Shown here: positions 44,206 to 57,629 of the stretch, piece by piece
Position numbering within the stretch: position 1 is the first letter of the stretch
Layout of the letters: each line of letters starts with the position of its first letter
Source: Deinococcus sp. YIM 77859
Lineage (GTDB): Bacteria; Deinococcota; Deinococci; Deinococcales; Deinococcaceae
DNA: 64,000 bases
Direction: 5' to 3'
Assembly: GCF_000745175.1 (NCBI RefSeq)
Contig: NZ_JQNI01000002.1
Location: 1,131,001 to 1,195,000, forward strand
Program-made: the position numbers and the translations under genes
The notes under the pieces: generated by a model
Told to the model about the DNA's origin: nothing
What the model saw: the letters and a program-made list of their open reading frames with translations, nothing else
The model's database searches: none

Positions 44206-44211
44206 AGGCTA
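44206..44211 (-). promoter_or_regulatory. candidate -10 box of the cyclase gene
   Basis: TAGCCT on the minus strand would give a leader of about 90 bases before the cyclase ATG, holding the CCCGGG hairpin. Confidence 0.4.
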
Positions 44212-44258
44212 CCGTAGGGCGGGGCACACCCAAGCCGGGCTGCCTGGAGCACTCCGCC

Positions 44259-44264
<6 letters not shown>
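44212..44264. repeat. 11-bp perfect inverted repeat
   Basis: CCGTAGGGCGG (44212-44222) and CCGCCCTACGG (44254-44264) are exact inverted copies around a 31-base spacer. The right copy covers the stop codon of the phosphatase gene and the left copy abuts the -10 candidate of the cyclase gene. Confidence 0.65.
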
Positions 44265-46036
<1,772 letters not shown>

Positions 46037-46082
46037 GCTCCTCCCGGAAGTGCCCCGCGTCGGGGACGGTTCGCCGCGCAGT

Positions 46083-46787
<705 letters not shown>

Positions 46788-46793
46788 GCCCCC

Positions 46794-46799
46794 AGTGTA
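46794..46799 (-). promoter_or_regulatory. -10 box, leaderless start of the TVP38 gene
   Basis: On the minus strand TACACT lies 6 bases before the GTG at 46787. Confidence 0.5.
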
Positions 46800-46843
46800 G
46801 AGGGAGCATGTGAGAAGCCGGGAGGCGCGCTCGAGCGGCAGGC

Positions 46844-46849
46844 TAGACT
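46844..46849 (+). promoter_or_regulatory. -10 box, leaderless start of the polyprenyl synthase gene
   Basis: TAGACT lies 8 bases before the ATG at 46858. Confidence 0.55.
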
Positions 46850-46857
46850 GCTTCCCG

Positions 46858-47847
<990 letters not shown>

Positions 47848-47868
47848 GGGCGCGGGTCCCGCTTCCCC

Positions 47869-48657
<789 letters not shown>

Positions 48658-48664
48658 GGGGAGG

Positions 48665-48670
48665 AGGATA
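48665..48670 (-). promoter_or_regulatory. -10 box, leaderless start of the FGase-like gene
   Basis: On the minus strand TATCCT lies 7 bases before the ATG at 48657. Confidence 0.5.
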
Positions 48671-48742
48671 AGGGGCAGAGAGCCTTTCTCCACCTCCCTC
48701 CCCAACTGCGGCCCACGCACGCCCGCTCCCGCCCCTCGCCGG

Positions 48743-48748
48743 TACAAT
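48743..48748 (+). promoter_or_regulatory. -10 box of recF
   Basis: TACAAT lies 7 bases before a GTG at 48756. It overlaps an upstream in-frame ATG at 48747, which therefore should not be transcribed in full. Confidence 0.6.
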
Positions 48749-48755
48749 GCTGGGT

Positions 48756-49823
<1,068 letters not shown>

Positions 49824-49848
49824 CCCAGCGGCAGAGCAGAGGTTGCCC

Positions 49849-50712
49849 ATGAGTAAGCCCCGCCGTCTGGGTGGTCCCCGCAACGTCTCAGAGCTGCTGG
49901 GCGGAGCGCTGGGGGCCGCGCGCCTGGCCAGGGGCGTGCAGCGGGCGAGGGCGCTGCTGGCCTGGCCGCAAGCGGTTGGACCGGAGATCGCGCGGCTGAC
50001 GCGGCCACGCACCCAGCACGGGGGCACCCTGTTTGTGGAGGTACGCGACAGCGCGACGGCGCATCACCTCACCCTCCAGCGGCATCACTTTCTCAGGCGC
50101 CTCAACGAGCTGCTGGGCGAGGAGCGAGTCACCGAGATCCGCTTCAGTGTGGGCACGGTCCGCGCTCCGGCCGCCGCGCCACGCCTGGCGCCGCTTCCGG
50201 CCCCGGACCGCGAGCGCGCCCGCGAACTCGTGCGGAACGTGAACGGTGACCTTCGGGATGTGGCCCTCCGAGCCGCTGAGGCGATTACCCGCGCCCGCAA
50301 GTGGCGCGAAGCCCAGGGCTGGCGGGCCTGCCCGGTGTGCGGCGAGGCGAGCCGGGAGCAGCCCTGCCGCGCCTGCCAGCTCACTCTGGAAGACCCCAAC
50401 GTCAAACGCGCCGCCCGAACGCTGATCCGAGCGCCCGAACGCCTCGCCGTCCTGCCCGCCCTGCTGGGGGACAGCGGAACAAACGCCGCCCGCTTTATCG
50501 CACTGGGGCAGCTGGAAGAACAACTCGACCTCCTCGCGCTGGAATGCGTCCGCAGCGGCGGCGAGGAGGGCTACCGCGCCTTTTTGACCCAACAAGCCGA
50601 GGTGTACCTCGCCCTGTGGTCCCGCAAGCCCCGCAGCGCCGTGACGCGCCAGGACCGCACGGCCCTGCCCGAACGGGTGCGGCAGGTGCTGGAGGCGGGG
50701 CCACCCCGCTAG
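49849..50712 (+). CDS. DUF721/DciA-like protein with a zinc ribbon
   Basis: The first 100 residues of this 287-residue protein match the DUF721 (DciA) fold: NVSELLGGALGAARLARGV, LLAWPQAVGPEIARLTRP and LFVEVRDSATAHHLTLQRHHFLRRL. DciA loads the replicative helicase in many bacteria that lack DnaC. Unlike the usual short form, this protein has an extra C-terminal half with a four-cysteine zinc ribbon (C161, C164, C173, C176) and a helical tail. It follows recF by 25 bases, a placement seen in other bacteria, and is probably co-transcribed. Confidence 0.75.
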   Translation: MSKPRRLGGPRNVSELLGGALGAARLARGVQRARALLAWPQAVGPEIARLTRPRTQHGGTLFVEVRDSATAHHLTLQRHHFLRRLNELLGEERVTEIRFSVGTVRAPAAAPRLAPLPAPDRERARELVRNVNGDLRDVALRAAEAITRARKWREAQGWRACPVCGEASREQPCRACQLTLEDPNVKRAARTLIRAPERLAVLPALLGDSGTNAARFIALGQLEEQLDLLALECVRSGGEEGYRAFLTQQAEVYLALWSRKPRSAVTRQDRTALPERVRQVLEAGPPR

Positions 50713-51917
50713 TGTCCGCCCGCTCGCGTCGCCGACAGCACCTTGAAGCCCCCCTCACGCCGCAGCTCACGCAGCTCTCCCAGGGCACGCAGGGGCGGCT
50801 CGTAGGGCAGCGGCTCGTTGGCGACGAGGTACAGCGTCCCACCGGGCTTCAGACGGCGCTCGGCCGCCGCGATGAATTCACGCGCCACATCCAGCACCAC
50901 ACCCCGACCGACATGAAAGGGAGGATTGGTGAGAATCATGTCAAAGGTGCGCTCTCCCAGTGCCGCGTCCACGTCGCTGTGCAGGACTTCTCCGAGCAGG
51001 TGGTTCGCCCTGAGGGTCGCTTCGGCACTGCGAACACTTTGAAGGTCTCCGTCCACCAGCGTGGCCTGCGCGCCCCGGAGAGCGGCCCAAGCCCCGATCA
51101 GGCCGGTGCCGCAGCCCAGGTCCAAGACGCGTTGGCCGCTCAGCTCGAGGTCATTCAGCGTCTCCAGCAGCAGGGCCGTCGCTCTGTCGGGGCGCGCGGC
51201 GCTGAAGACGCCGGGCAAGCCCACCACCCGCACGCCGAACGCCTCATAGCCCTCGGGCTCCGGAGAGGCTGGTGTGGGTCCCGGAAAGCGGCTGAGACGG
51301 GCCACGCGCATCCCGCCGTCGCGGGCGACCGTCTCTCCCCGACCAAACGCCCTGGCGGCAATGCGCACGTAGCGGTCAAAGCCCTTGTCACGGTCTCCGG
51401 CGAGATAGAGCGTGCCGCCCGGCGGCGTGCAGGCCTGTGCCCAGGCGATCTGCGCGAGGGCATAGGCGTTTCCCCGGTCGCCCGCCAACACCAGGGCCAC
51501 GGTACGGGCCCGCTCGGGCCAGCGCTCCCGCAGGTCGTCACCCGGCACGGCGGCAAGCGGGTTGAGGCCAGCTCGCTCCAGCACCGTCAGAGCCGCCGCC
51601 GAGCCCTCCACGGCGCGCAGCGTCACTCCGGGGAGGCTGGCGAGCAGGCCGCCCAGCGCTGTGAGGTCCAACACGTCGCCCCGCACGCGGTCCCGGCCCA
51701 TCACCCACGCGAGAAGGGCCTGCGCCGGGTCCACCTCCGGAAACCCGCGCACCCCGGGTTTGGTCAGCGCGTGTAGGCCCTCCAGCCGGGAAGGCAGCCG
51801 CGCGGGGCGCACGTCAAAATACGTCCCGGCCTCCGCTTGGCCCAGCCGTTCAGGCTGCCTCCCGCCCGCTGGGCGCTTGACTCTGATGTTCTGTTTGCTC
51901 CTGCCATTCACGTTCAC
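50709..51917 (-). CDS. RsmC/RlmG-like class I methyltransferase
   Basis: The 402-residue protein has two methyltransferase-like halves, as in RsmC and RlmG: a degenerate N-terminal one and an active-looking C-terminal one with RVLDLGCGTGLIGAWAAL (SAM loop), LVDGDLQSV and the catalytic motif ILTNPPFHVGRG, typical for N2-methylguanosine in rRNA. The likely product is m2G in 16S or 23S rRNA. Starts are GTG at 51917 or 51911; neither has a clear ribosome binding site. It overlaps the DUF721 gene tail to tail by 4 bases. Confidence 0.85.
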   Translation of the reverse strand: MNVNGRSKQNIRVKRPAGGRQPERLGQAEAGTYFDVRPARLPSRLEGLHALTKPGVRGFPEVDPAQALLAWVMGRDRVRGDVLDLTALGGLLASLPGVTLRAVEGSAAALTVLERAGLNPLAAVPGDDLRERWPERARTVALVLAGDRGNAYALAQIAWAQACTPPGGTLYLAGDRDKGFDRYVRIAARAFGRGETVARDGGMRVARLSRFPGPTPASPEPEGYEAFGVRVVGLPGVFSAARPDRATALLLETLNDLELSGQRVLDLGCGTGLIGAWAALRGAQATLVDGDLQSVRSAEATLRANHLLGEVLHSDVDAALGERTFDMILTNPPFHVGRGVVLDVAREFIAAAERRLKPGGTLYLVANEPLPYEPPLRALGELRELRREGGFKVLSATRAGGH

Positions 51918-51948
51918 AGAGTGGCACAGGACGGGGAGTCAGCGGGCG

Positions 51949-53118
51949 CTACGTCCGCTCGTCGATCACCCCCCGGCCCTCGTGCGTGGGGTCGAGCGCC
52001 AGGGCGTCGAGCCTGACGGCAAACCGGCGCTGAAAGTCCGCCTGCATCGCCTCCAGGTTGACGGGCCCCTCGCCGCGAACGGTGAGCTCCAGACGGTCAG
52101 CGCCGCTCCGCGACCAGAGGCGCAGGGTGTGTTCGGTGTGGTCGAGACCGTGTCCAGCCAGCCAGAACGCCACCTCGCGCGGAAAGAGCTTCACGCCCTT
52201 CACCTTCAGCATCCCGCCCACGTGACCGAACACGCCGCCCGGCAGGTAGGTCCCGTCCTCCCGCCGTTCCAGCCGAGTCAGGTCTCCGGTCCGAAACCGC
52301 AGCAGCGGCATGGCCTCCCGAGTCAGGTGGGTGACGACGAGTTCGCCGCGCTCGCCGTCAGGGACGGGCTGCCCGGTGTCGGGGTCAAGAACTTCCACAA
52401 ACACCCAGTCGGTGAGGACGCGCAGACCGTTTTGCTCCGGTGTTTCCAGGGCGATCAGGCCCGCCTCGCTCGTGGCGTAGCAGTCGAGCGCCGTGCAGCG
52501 CCCCGTTTCACCCGACAGGGCAGCCTGCACCCGTTCCCGGCGACCCGCGACGGAGGTCAGCGGCTCACCCGCCGCGATCAGGAGGTCCACCCGTGCGCCC
52601 GCTTCGCCCAGCCGCTGCGCGAAACTCGGCGCGCTCACCAGCACGCGTACACCCAGCTGCCGCAGGGTTTCGAGCTGCGCCTCGGATTCACCCGGCCCAA
52701 AAGGAATCGTCTTGGCACCCAGCGTTTCTAACCCGTCTTGCATCAACCAGCCGCCCGCGAAGCGGTGGTAGCCAAAGGCCACCTGAACGTGGTCTTCGGG
52801 GCGGATGCCCGCCCGCGCCAAGGCCGCCGCCGCCGCTCGCCCGTGGGCGCGGATATCCGCTCGCGTCGCGTACTCGGGAAGCCAGCCCCCACCCGGATGG
52901 GGGGTGAGATGAACCCGCACGGCCCGGGGGTGAGCCAGTTCGCCCGCCGCCCACGCTTCGGTCAGGCGTTCACGGGTCAGAAGCGGGACCGCCCGCCAGT
53001 CGGCGTCGTCGGAAACCGTTGCCAGGGCTTTGCGGTACAGGGGCAGGGCACGCAGCCGGGCGAGGAGGCTGGGGGCGTTGGGGGGAGCGTGAACAGAGGG
53101 TGCGAGTGTGTCGGTCAT
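51949..53118 (-). CDS. phenylacetate-CoA-ligase-like AMP-forming enzyme
   Basis: This 389-residue ANL-family enzyme resembles PaaK: IPFGPGESEAQLETLRQLG, TALDCYATSEAGLIALE (A5-like motif), GERGELVVTHLTREAMPLLRFRTGDLTRL and a C-terminal lid with GGMLKVKGVKLFPREV. PaaK activates phenylacetate or related aromatic acids to CoA thioesters. At 389 residues it is shorter than PaaK (about 430-440) and its N-terminus is compact. It ends the liv/acyl-CoA cluster, 27 bases after livF, and may share its transcript. Confidence 0.78.
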   Translation of the reverse strand: MTDTLAPSVHAPPNAPSLLARLRALPLYRKALATVSDDADWRAVPLLTRERLTEAWAAGELAHPRAVRVHLTPHPGGGWLPEYATRADIRAHGRAAAAALARAGIRPEDHVQVAFGYHRFAGGWLMQDGLETLGAKTIPFGPGESEAQLETLRQLGVRVLVSAPSFAQRLGEAGARVDLLIAAGEPLTSVAGRRERVQAALSGETGRCTALDCYATSEAGLIALETPEQNGLRVLTDWVFVEVLDPDTGQPVPDGERGELVVTHLTREAMPLLRFRTGDLTRLERREDGTYLPGGVFGHVGGMLKVKGVKLFPREVAFWLAGHGLDHTEHTLRLWSRSGADRLELTVRGEGPVNLEAMQADFQRRFAVRLDALALDPTHEGRGVIDERT

Positions 53119-53145
53119 GCAGGTCCCCGGGATGCGGCGGCGAGC

Positions 53146-53988
53146 TCACATCCAGCGCTTGCGGCGCTTGTAGCTTTTCACGTTGCGGAAGCTCTTGCGC
53201 TGGCCCTGTTCGGTGACGCCCAGGTAGAACTCCTTGACGTCGGGGTTGCGGGCAAGCGCCGCGCTTTCCCCTTCCAGCACGATGCGCCCGCCTTCCATCA
53301 CGTAGCCGTAGTCACTGTGGCGCAGAGCGATGTTCGCATTCTGCTCGACGACGAGAACACTCAGGCCCTCCTCGCGGTTGATGCGGCGCACATTCTCGAA
53401 AATTTCCTGCACGAGCAGCGGAGCGAGCCCAAGAGAGGGTTCGTCGAGCAGCAGGACCTTGGGATGAGCCATCAGCGCGCGGCCAATGGCCAGCATCTGC
53501 TGCTCGCCGCCTGAGGTGTAGCCGGCTTGCCGCGCGCGCAGCATCCGCAGCTTGGGAAAGTAGGTGTAGATGCGCTCGAGGTCCGCTCGCCAGTCCCCGC
53601 GCCCCAGAATCGCCCCGGCACGCAGGTTCTCCTCGACGGAGAGATGCTTAAACACCCGGCGGCCTTCCGGCACCTGCACCACCCCGGCCTTGACCACCTC
53701 CGAACCGGTCAGGGTGCTCAGAACCCGCTGGCCCAAGGTCACTGTTCCCTCACGGATCTTGCCGTTCTCGGGCTTCAGCAGGCCGGAAATCGCGCGCAGG
53801 GTGGTTGTCTTGCCCGCGCCGTTCGTGCCCAGCAGGGCGGTCACGCTGCCCGCGCGCACCGTCAGCGACACGCCGCGCAGCACCTGAATGACGTCGTGAT
53901 ACACGACCTCCACATTGTTCACCGTGAGGTCTGCGGTCGCTGGCCCGACGAGCGAAGCGGCGGCGGGCGGGGGGGAAGAGAGGGTCAA
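53146..53988 (-). CDS. livF: LIV-type ABC transporter ATPase
   Basis: The 280-residue ATPase has Walker A LLGTNGAGKTTTLRAIS, the Q-loop region, signature YTSGGEQQMLAIGRAL, Walker B VLLLDEPSLGLAPLLVQEIF and a switch His. This order and the AIGRALMAHPKVLLLDEPS pattern are typical of LivF. It pairs with LivG from the start of the cluster. The TTG start at 53988 is backed by a strong AGGAGGTG ribosome binding site; about 25 N-terminal residues are a Ser/Pro/Ala-rich extension, and the C-terminus is Lys/Arg-rich. Confidence 0.9.
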   Translation of the reverse strand: MTLSSPPPAAASLVGPATADLTVNNVEVVYHDVIQVLRGVSLTVRAGSVTALLGTNGAGKTTTLRAISGLLKPENGKIREGTVTLGQRVLSTLTGSEVVKAGVVQVPEGRRVFKHLSVEENLRAGAILGRGDWRADLERIYTYFPKLRMLRARQAGYTSGGEQQMLAIGRALMAHPKVLLLDEPSLGLAPLLVQEIFENVRRINREEGLSVLVVEQNANIALRHSDYGYVMEGGRIVLEGESAALARNPDVKEFYLGVTEQGQRKSFRNVKSYKRRKRWM

Positions 53989-54079
53989 GGGTCAGCACCT
54001 CCTGGCTGGGAAAGGGCCGTCTTGGCCGTCACGCGCCTCTGGGGTCAACGAGCCAGACCCCTGCGAAAGGGGGCTCGGC

Positions 54080-55267
54080 CTAGCGCAGCGGATGTACAAG
54101 CTGGAACATCTGGCTTCGCTGCGGTCCCGTGATGGCCTTGAAGTTGCCGGTCTTGTCGGCCTGCAAGAGGCGCAGGCTTTCGGCCCCCACGTGGTCCTTG
54201 GCGCTAAAGGTCACGGGACCCACGGTGAAGCCGGGTTGAAAGGCGCGGCTGCCGTTCATGCTGGTCAGGCCCTTGTACAGCCCAGCCGCCGTCAGGTCAT
54301 TTTTGGCCCGCTTGAGGGCCTCCACGGCGATGGCGGCGGCCAGCATGCCGCTCGTGTAGTGCACGCTGCGAATGGTGTCGGCCTTGCGTCCGTACTGCGC
54401 GCCGATCTTCTTCACGAGCTGGATGCCGGGCCGGTCACCCTCGTCGTAGAGGTAGTAGCTCGTGGCCCAGATAAAGTCCTCGGCGGCGTCCCCGGCCAGC
54501 TTGGTCAGGTCCTCGCCGCCCGTGTAGTGTGCGCCCATAAACTGCATCTTGCCCAGCAGACCCAGCCGCTTGGCGTCCTTGAGGATGTTCGCCACCGGTC
54601 CGGCGGTGTTCTGGTTGATCACGTACTTCACGCCCTGTGACTCGAAGCGGCGCAGCATCGCGGTGTTGTCCAGGTTGTTGCCCCCCACCTCCTGCACGTC
54701 TACGATCTTCAGGCCCAGGCGCTGCGCAGCCTTGCGGGCGTCCACCACCGGATCACGCCCAAAGGGACTGGGATTGACCACCAGCGCCACCTTCGCGCCG
54801 CGGTCTTTTTTGGCGATGTACTCCAGCAGCGCCACGATGTTCTCGCTGTAGGAGCTCACCGGCAAGAACATGTAGGTGTTGTTCGGCGGATCGATCAATC
54901 CGATGTGGTAGCTCGCGGGCAGGGTAGGAACCTTTGTCTCCTCTATCACCCCCTTGAGTTGGAGGTTGCTGCCCGTGCTGTAACTCAGGAAAACGGGCAC
55001 GTTCATGTTGCCCACGAAGTCTTCGAAGTTGCGCTGCGTGTTCGCGTTGTTGTACTGGTCGTCGCGCACCACGCAGTTCAGCCGCACGCCGGGCAGCAGG
55101 TTCTGGGCGTTGGCGTACTTGCAGTAGTCCTCCACACCCGCCGCATAGCTCGCTCCCGCATCCGAGGTGGGGCCGGTGATCGCACCCGACCACGCCAGCG
55201 TGACTGTCTTTTGCGCAGCGGCAAGCGAGAGGGCGACGAGGGCAGACAGGGCCAGGGCTTTTTTCAT
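54080..55267 (-). CDS. livJ: LIV-type periplasmic substrate-binding protein
   Basis: This 395-residue protein has a signal peptide (KKALALSALVALSLAAAQ) and the Peripla_BP_6 fold. It begins WSGAITGPTSDAGASYAAGVEDYCKYAN, then VVRDDQYNNANTQRNFEDFVG and VALVVNPSPFGRD. The ligand-site loops differ from LivJ of E. coli; the family binds branched amino acids, amides, or aromatic and aliphatic acids. The ATG at 55267 has a GGAGG ribosome binding site. Its place next to CoA ligases hints at a carboxylic acid ligand. Confidence 0.9.
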   Translation of the reverse strand: MKKALALSALVALSLAAAQKTVTLAWSGAITGPTSDAGASYAAGVEDYCKYANAQNLLPGVRLNCVVRDDQYNNANTQRNFEDFVGNMNVPVFLSYSTGSNLQLKGVIEETKVPTLPASYHIGLIDPPNNTYMFLPVSSYSENIVALLEYIAKKDRGAKVALVVNPSPFGRDPVVDARKAAQRLGLKIVDVQEVGGNNLDNTAMLRRFESQGVKYVINQNTAGPVANILKDAKRLGLLGKMQFMGAHYTGGEDLTKLAGDAAEDFIWATSYYLYDEGDRPGIQLVKKIGAQYGRKADTIRSVHYTSGMLAAAIAVEALKRAKNDLTAAGLYKGLTSMNGSRAFQPGFTVGPVTFSAKDHVGAESLRLLQADKTGNFKAITGPQRSQMFQLVHPLR

Positions 55268-55337
55268 AGGAACCTCCAGGGAGGAAAAAGGGCGAAGGGC
55301 AGAGGAGCGGGAGAACGTCAGGGTCACAAGCGGGCAG

Positions 55338-56411
55338 CTAGAATTTGTACGGCCACCTCTTGAAGTACAGCCGCGTGAGCCGCCACCAGTTGGCCAGGCC
55401 GCGCGGCTCGAACATCAGGAAGAGCATGATGGTGAGGCCAAAGGCGAGGGGCCGCAGCGCGGTCGCCACGTCCACCCCTTCCGGGAAGAGGTTTTGGGCA
55501 CCCAGCCACCCGCTGAGGGCCTCCATGCTGCGGTCGAGCGCCACGATGAAGAGCGGCCCCAGGAAGGAACCCGGCAGGCTGCCCAGCCCGCCCACGATCG
55601 CCATCGCCAGCAGTTGCACGCTGACGTGCAGCCCGTAGTCCTCGATCACAACGGCCTTTTGAAAGTAGGCGAAGAGCCCGCCCGCGATGCCCGCGTAGAA
55701 GCTGCCCAGCAAAAAGGCCGTGAGTTTCGCCGTACCGGGGTGAATGCCCATCGCGGCAGCGGCGCGGTCGTTGTCGCGAACAGCGATCAGGGCGCGGCCA
55801 TGCCTGGTCCGCAAGACGTTGCGCCACAGCAGCGCCATCAGCACGAGAACAGGCAGGATGATGTAGTACCAGAACGCGTTGTGGTTGAGAAAGGTGTCGC
55901 GGATACCAAACACCTGCACGGTCGGCAGGGAAATCGCGCTCCCCTGCTGCAACACCGGCAGGTGCCCCACCGTCCACTCGAAGATGATCTGGAAAGCGAG
56001 CGTAGCGATCGCCAGGTAGAGGTATTTCAGCCGCAGGCTGGGCAGCCCCACCAGGGTGCCGATCAGGGCGGCAACCACCCCACCCAGCGGAATCGCCAGG
56101 AAAAAGGGAAGGTTCAGCCGGGTCGCGGCCAGAGCGGTGGCATACGCGCCCACCCCCATAAAGGCCGCCTGCCCGATGTTGATCAGCCCCGTGTATCCGG
56201 TGGTGACATTCAGGCCGATCACGGCCACCGCGTAGATCATGATCAGGTTCACGTCCCGCAGCAGCGTCTTGGGGAGCAGCAGCGGGAGGGTGAGCAGCAA
56301 CAGCACGAACACGATCAGCGAGAGCTGTTCGGCCGCGGTGGCAAAAATCGTCTGGTCCTGCGTGTACCGCGTGCGGTAGTTGCCGGTCTGGGTCAAGCGG
56401 GAAGCGGGCAT
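55338..56411 (-). CDS. livM: LIV-type ABC transporter permease
   Basis: The 357-residue permease has about nine to ten membrane helices with LivM hallmarks: LIMIYAVAVIGLNVTTGYTGLINIGQAAFMGVGAY, GLPSLRLKYLYLAIATLAFQ and LAMAIVGGLGSLPGSFLGPL. It forms a heterodimer with LivH. The ATG at 56411 follows a GGAGG ribosome binding site and begins MPASRLTQTG. Open frame further upstream crosses the repeat between livH and livM and is not coding. Confidence 0.92.
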   Translation of the reverse strand: MPASRLTQTGNYRTRYTQDQTIFATAAEQLSLIVFVLLLLTLPLLLPKTLLRDVNLIMIYAVAVIGLNVTTGYTGLINIGQAAFMGVGAYATALAATRLNLPFFLAIPLGGVVAALIGTLVGLPSLRLKYLYLAIATLAFQIIFEWTVGHLPVLQQGSAISLPTVQVFGIRDTFLNHNAFWYYIILPVLVLMALLWRNVLRTRHGRALIAVRDNDRAAAAMGIHPGTAKLTAFLLGSFYAGIAGGLFAYFQKAVVIEDYGLHVSVQLLAMAIVGGLGSLPGSFLGPLFIVALDRSMEALSGWLGAQNLFPEGVDVATALRPLAFGLTIMLFLMFEPRGLANWWRLTRLYFKRWPYKF

Positions 56412-56498
56412 CAGGGGGCCTCCGCTAGGCGGCTTGGCGGCCAGGTCGAAGCAAACGGCGAGACGGCCAGGCGGCTCGGGCACACCGAGCGGCGAGAC

Positions 56499-56642
56499 AG
56501 TCTGCTCCGGATTCCGCCCCAGGTGTTCGCCTCCAAGAAAGCGCCCAAGGCGAACGCCATGCTGAAATCCGTCCTTTTTCCTTCTTCCGCCGGTTGGGCT
56601 TCACAGGGATGGCATCCCTGCTCAACCGGAATCCGGACGACT
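56499..56642. repeat. 144-bp nested-hairpin intergenic repeat (SNR-like)
   Basis: The outer arms are CCGGATTCCG (56507-56516) and CGGAATCCGG (56627-56636), extended by AGTC/GACT pairs. Inside are GGTGTTCGCCT (56522-56532) against AGGCGAACGCC (56548-56558) with one G-T pair, CCGGTTG (56590-56596) against CAACCGG (56623-56629), and AGGGAT/ATCCCT at 56605-56619. The size and intergenic location fit the small noncoding repeats known from Deinococcus genomes. It separates livH from livM. Confidence 0.65.
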
Positions 56643-56678
56643 CTGCGGCCCGGTAAGCGGGCGGACACGACACAGCGA

Positions 56679-57575
56679 TTACACACGCTCGATCTCCTTC
56701 GTTCCGAACAGGCCGTAGGGCCGGAGCAGCAGCACGGCGATCAGGACAATGAAGGGGAACACGTCACGGGTCCCGCCGCCCGGCACGATGGCGTCCAGGT
56801 ACCCGGCAGAGAGGTTTTCCAGAATGCCGATCAGCATCCCCCCGACAATCGCGCCGATCACGCTATCGAGGCCACCCAGGATCACCACTGGGAAGACTTT
56901 GAGGCCGATGCCGGCCAATCCGCCCAGCGTCAGGCCGCTCAGCAGTCCGAGGATGACGCCAGCGGCGGCGGCGGTGAGGCCCGCAGCGGCCCACGCGAGG
57001 GCAAAGACGCGCTCGACGCTGGTGCCCACGCTCATGGCGGCCAGCTGGTCATCCGCGACGGCGCGCATGGTGATGCCCAGGGTGGACCGGTTGAAGAAGT
57101 AGGTCAAGGCGCCGAGCAGGCCGAGGGCCGCCAGCACCCCGGCGATCTGTGTTCGTGAAAGCGGCGTACCAAACACTTCGAGGCCCGCGCCGCTCAGGAC
57201 GGCGGGCGTCTGAAAGCTGAAGCTGCCCGCCCCGTAGGGCGTGAGGTGAATCAGGCCGTCGATGACGCTGCTGAGGCCGATGGTCACCATGATGACCGCG
57301 ATGATGGGTTCCCCCACCATCCGCCGCAGGAACACCCGCTCGATCAGCAGGCCCAGCAGGAAGGTGGCCAGCATGGCGATCAGTCCCGCCAGCCAGAAGT
57401 TCACCCCCCGCTGCGTGAGGGCAAAGGCGAGAAAGGCCCCGGTGGCGATGATCTGCCCGTGCGCGAAGTTGATGACGCGGCTGGACTTGTAGATCAGCAC
57501 GAACCCCAGCGCGGCAAGCGCGTAGATGCTACCGATCACCATACCGGCCAGAAGCAGTTGCGGAAGAAGGTCCAC
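56679..57575 (-). CDS. livH: LIV-type ABC transporter permease
   Basis: The 298-residue permease has eight membrane helices and the LivH hallmarks: GMVIGSIYALAALGFVLIYKSSRVINFAHGQ near the N-terminus and GIGLKVFPVVILGGLDSVIGAIVGGMLIGI near residue 225. It partners LivM. The start is GTG at 57575 with an AAAGGA ribosome binding site. About 270 bases, mostly repeat, separate it from livM, while the acyl-CoA ligase gene lies just upstream. Confidence 0.92.
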   Translation of the reverse strand: MDLLPQLLLAGMVIGSIYALAALGFVLIYKSSRVINFAHGQIIATGAFLAFALTQRGVNFWLAGLIAMLATFLLGLLIERVFLRRMVGEPIIAVIMVTIGLSSVIDGLIHLTPYGAGSFSFQTPAVLSGAGLEVFGTPLSRTQIAGVLAALGLLGALTYFFNRSTLGITMRAVADDQLAAMSVGTSVERVFALAWAAAGLTAAAAGVILGLLSGLTLGGLAGIGLKVFPVVILGGLDSVIGAIVGGMLIGILENLSAGYLDAIVPGGGTRDVFPFIVLIAVLLLRPYGLFGTKEIERV

Positions 57576-57629
57576 GAAGCTGTCCTTTCTCTCTGTCTTG
57601 TGGGGGGTTCACCAAGGGGGCGCCCGGGG

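Noticed and set aside
56425..56686. Frames of 82-91 codons between livH and livM.
   Set aside because: They are read through the arms of the nested inverted repeat, so they reflect DNA structure rather than a protein.
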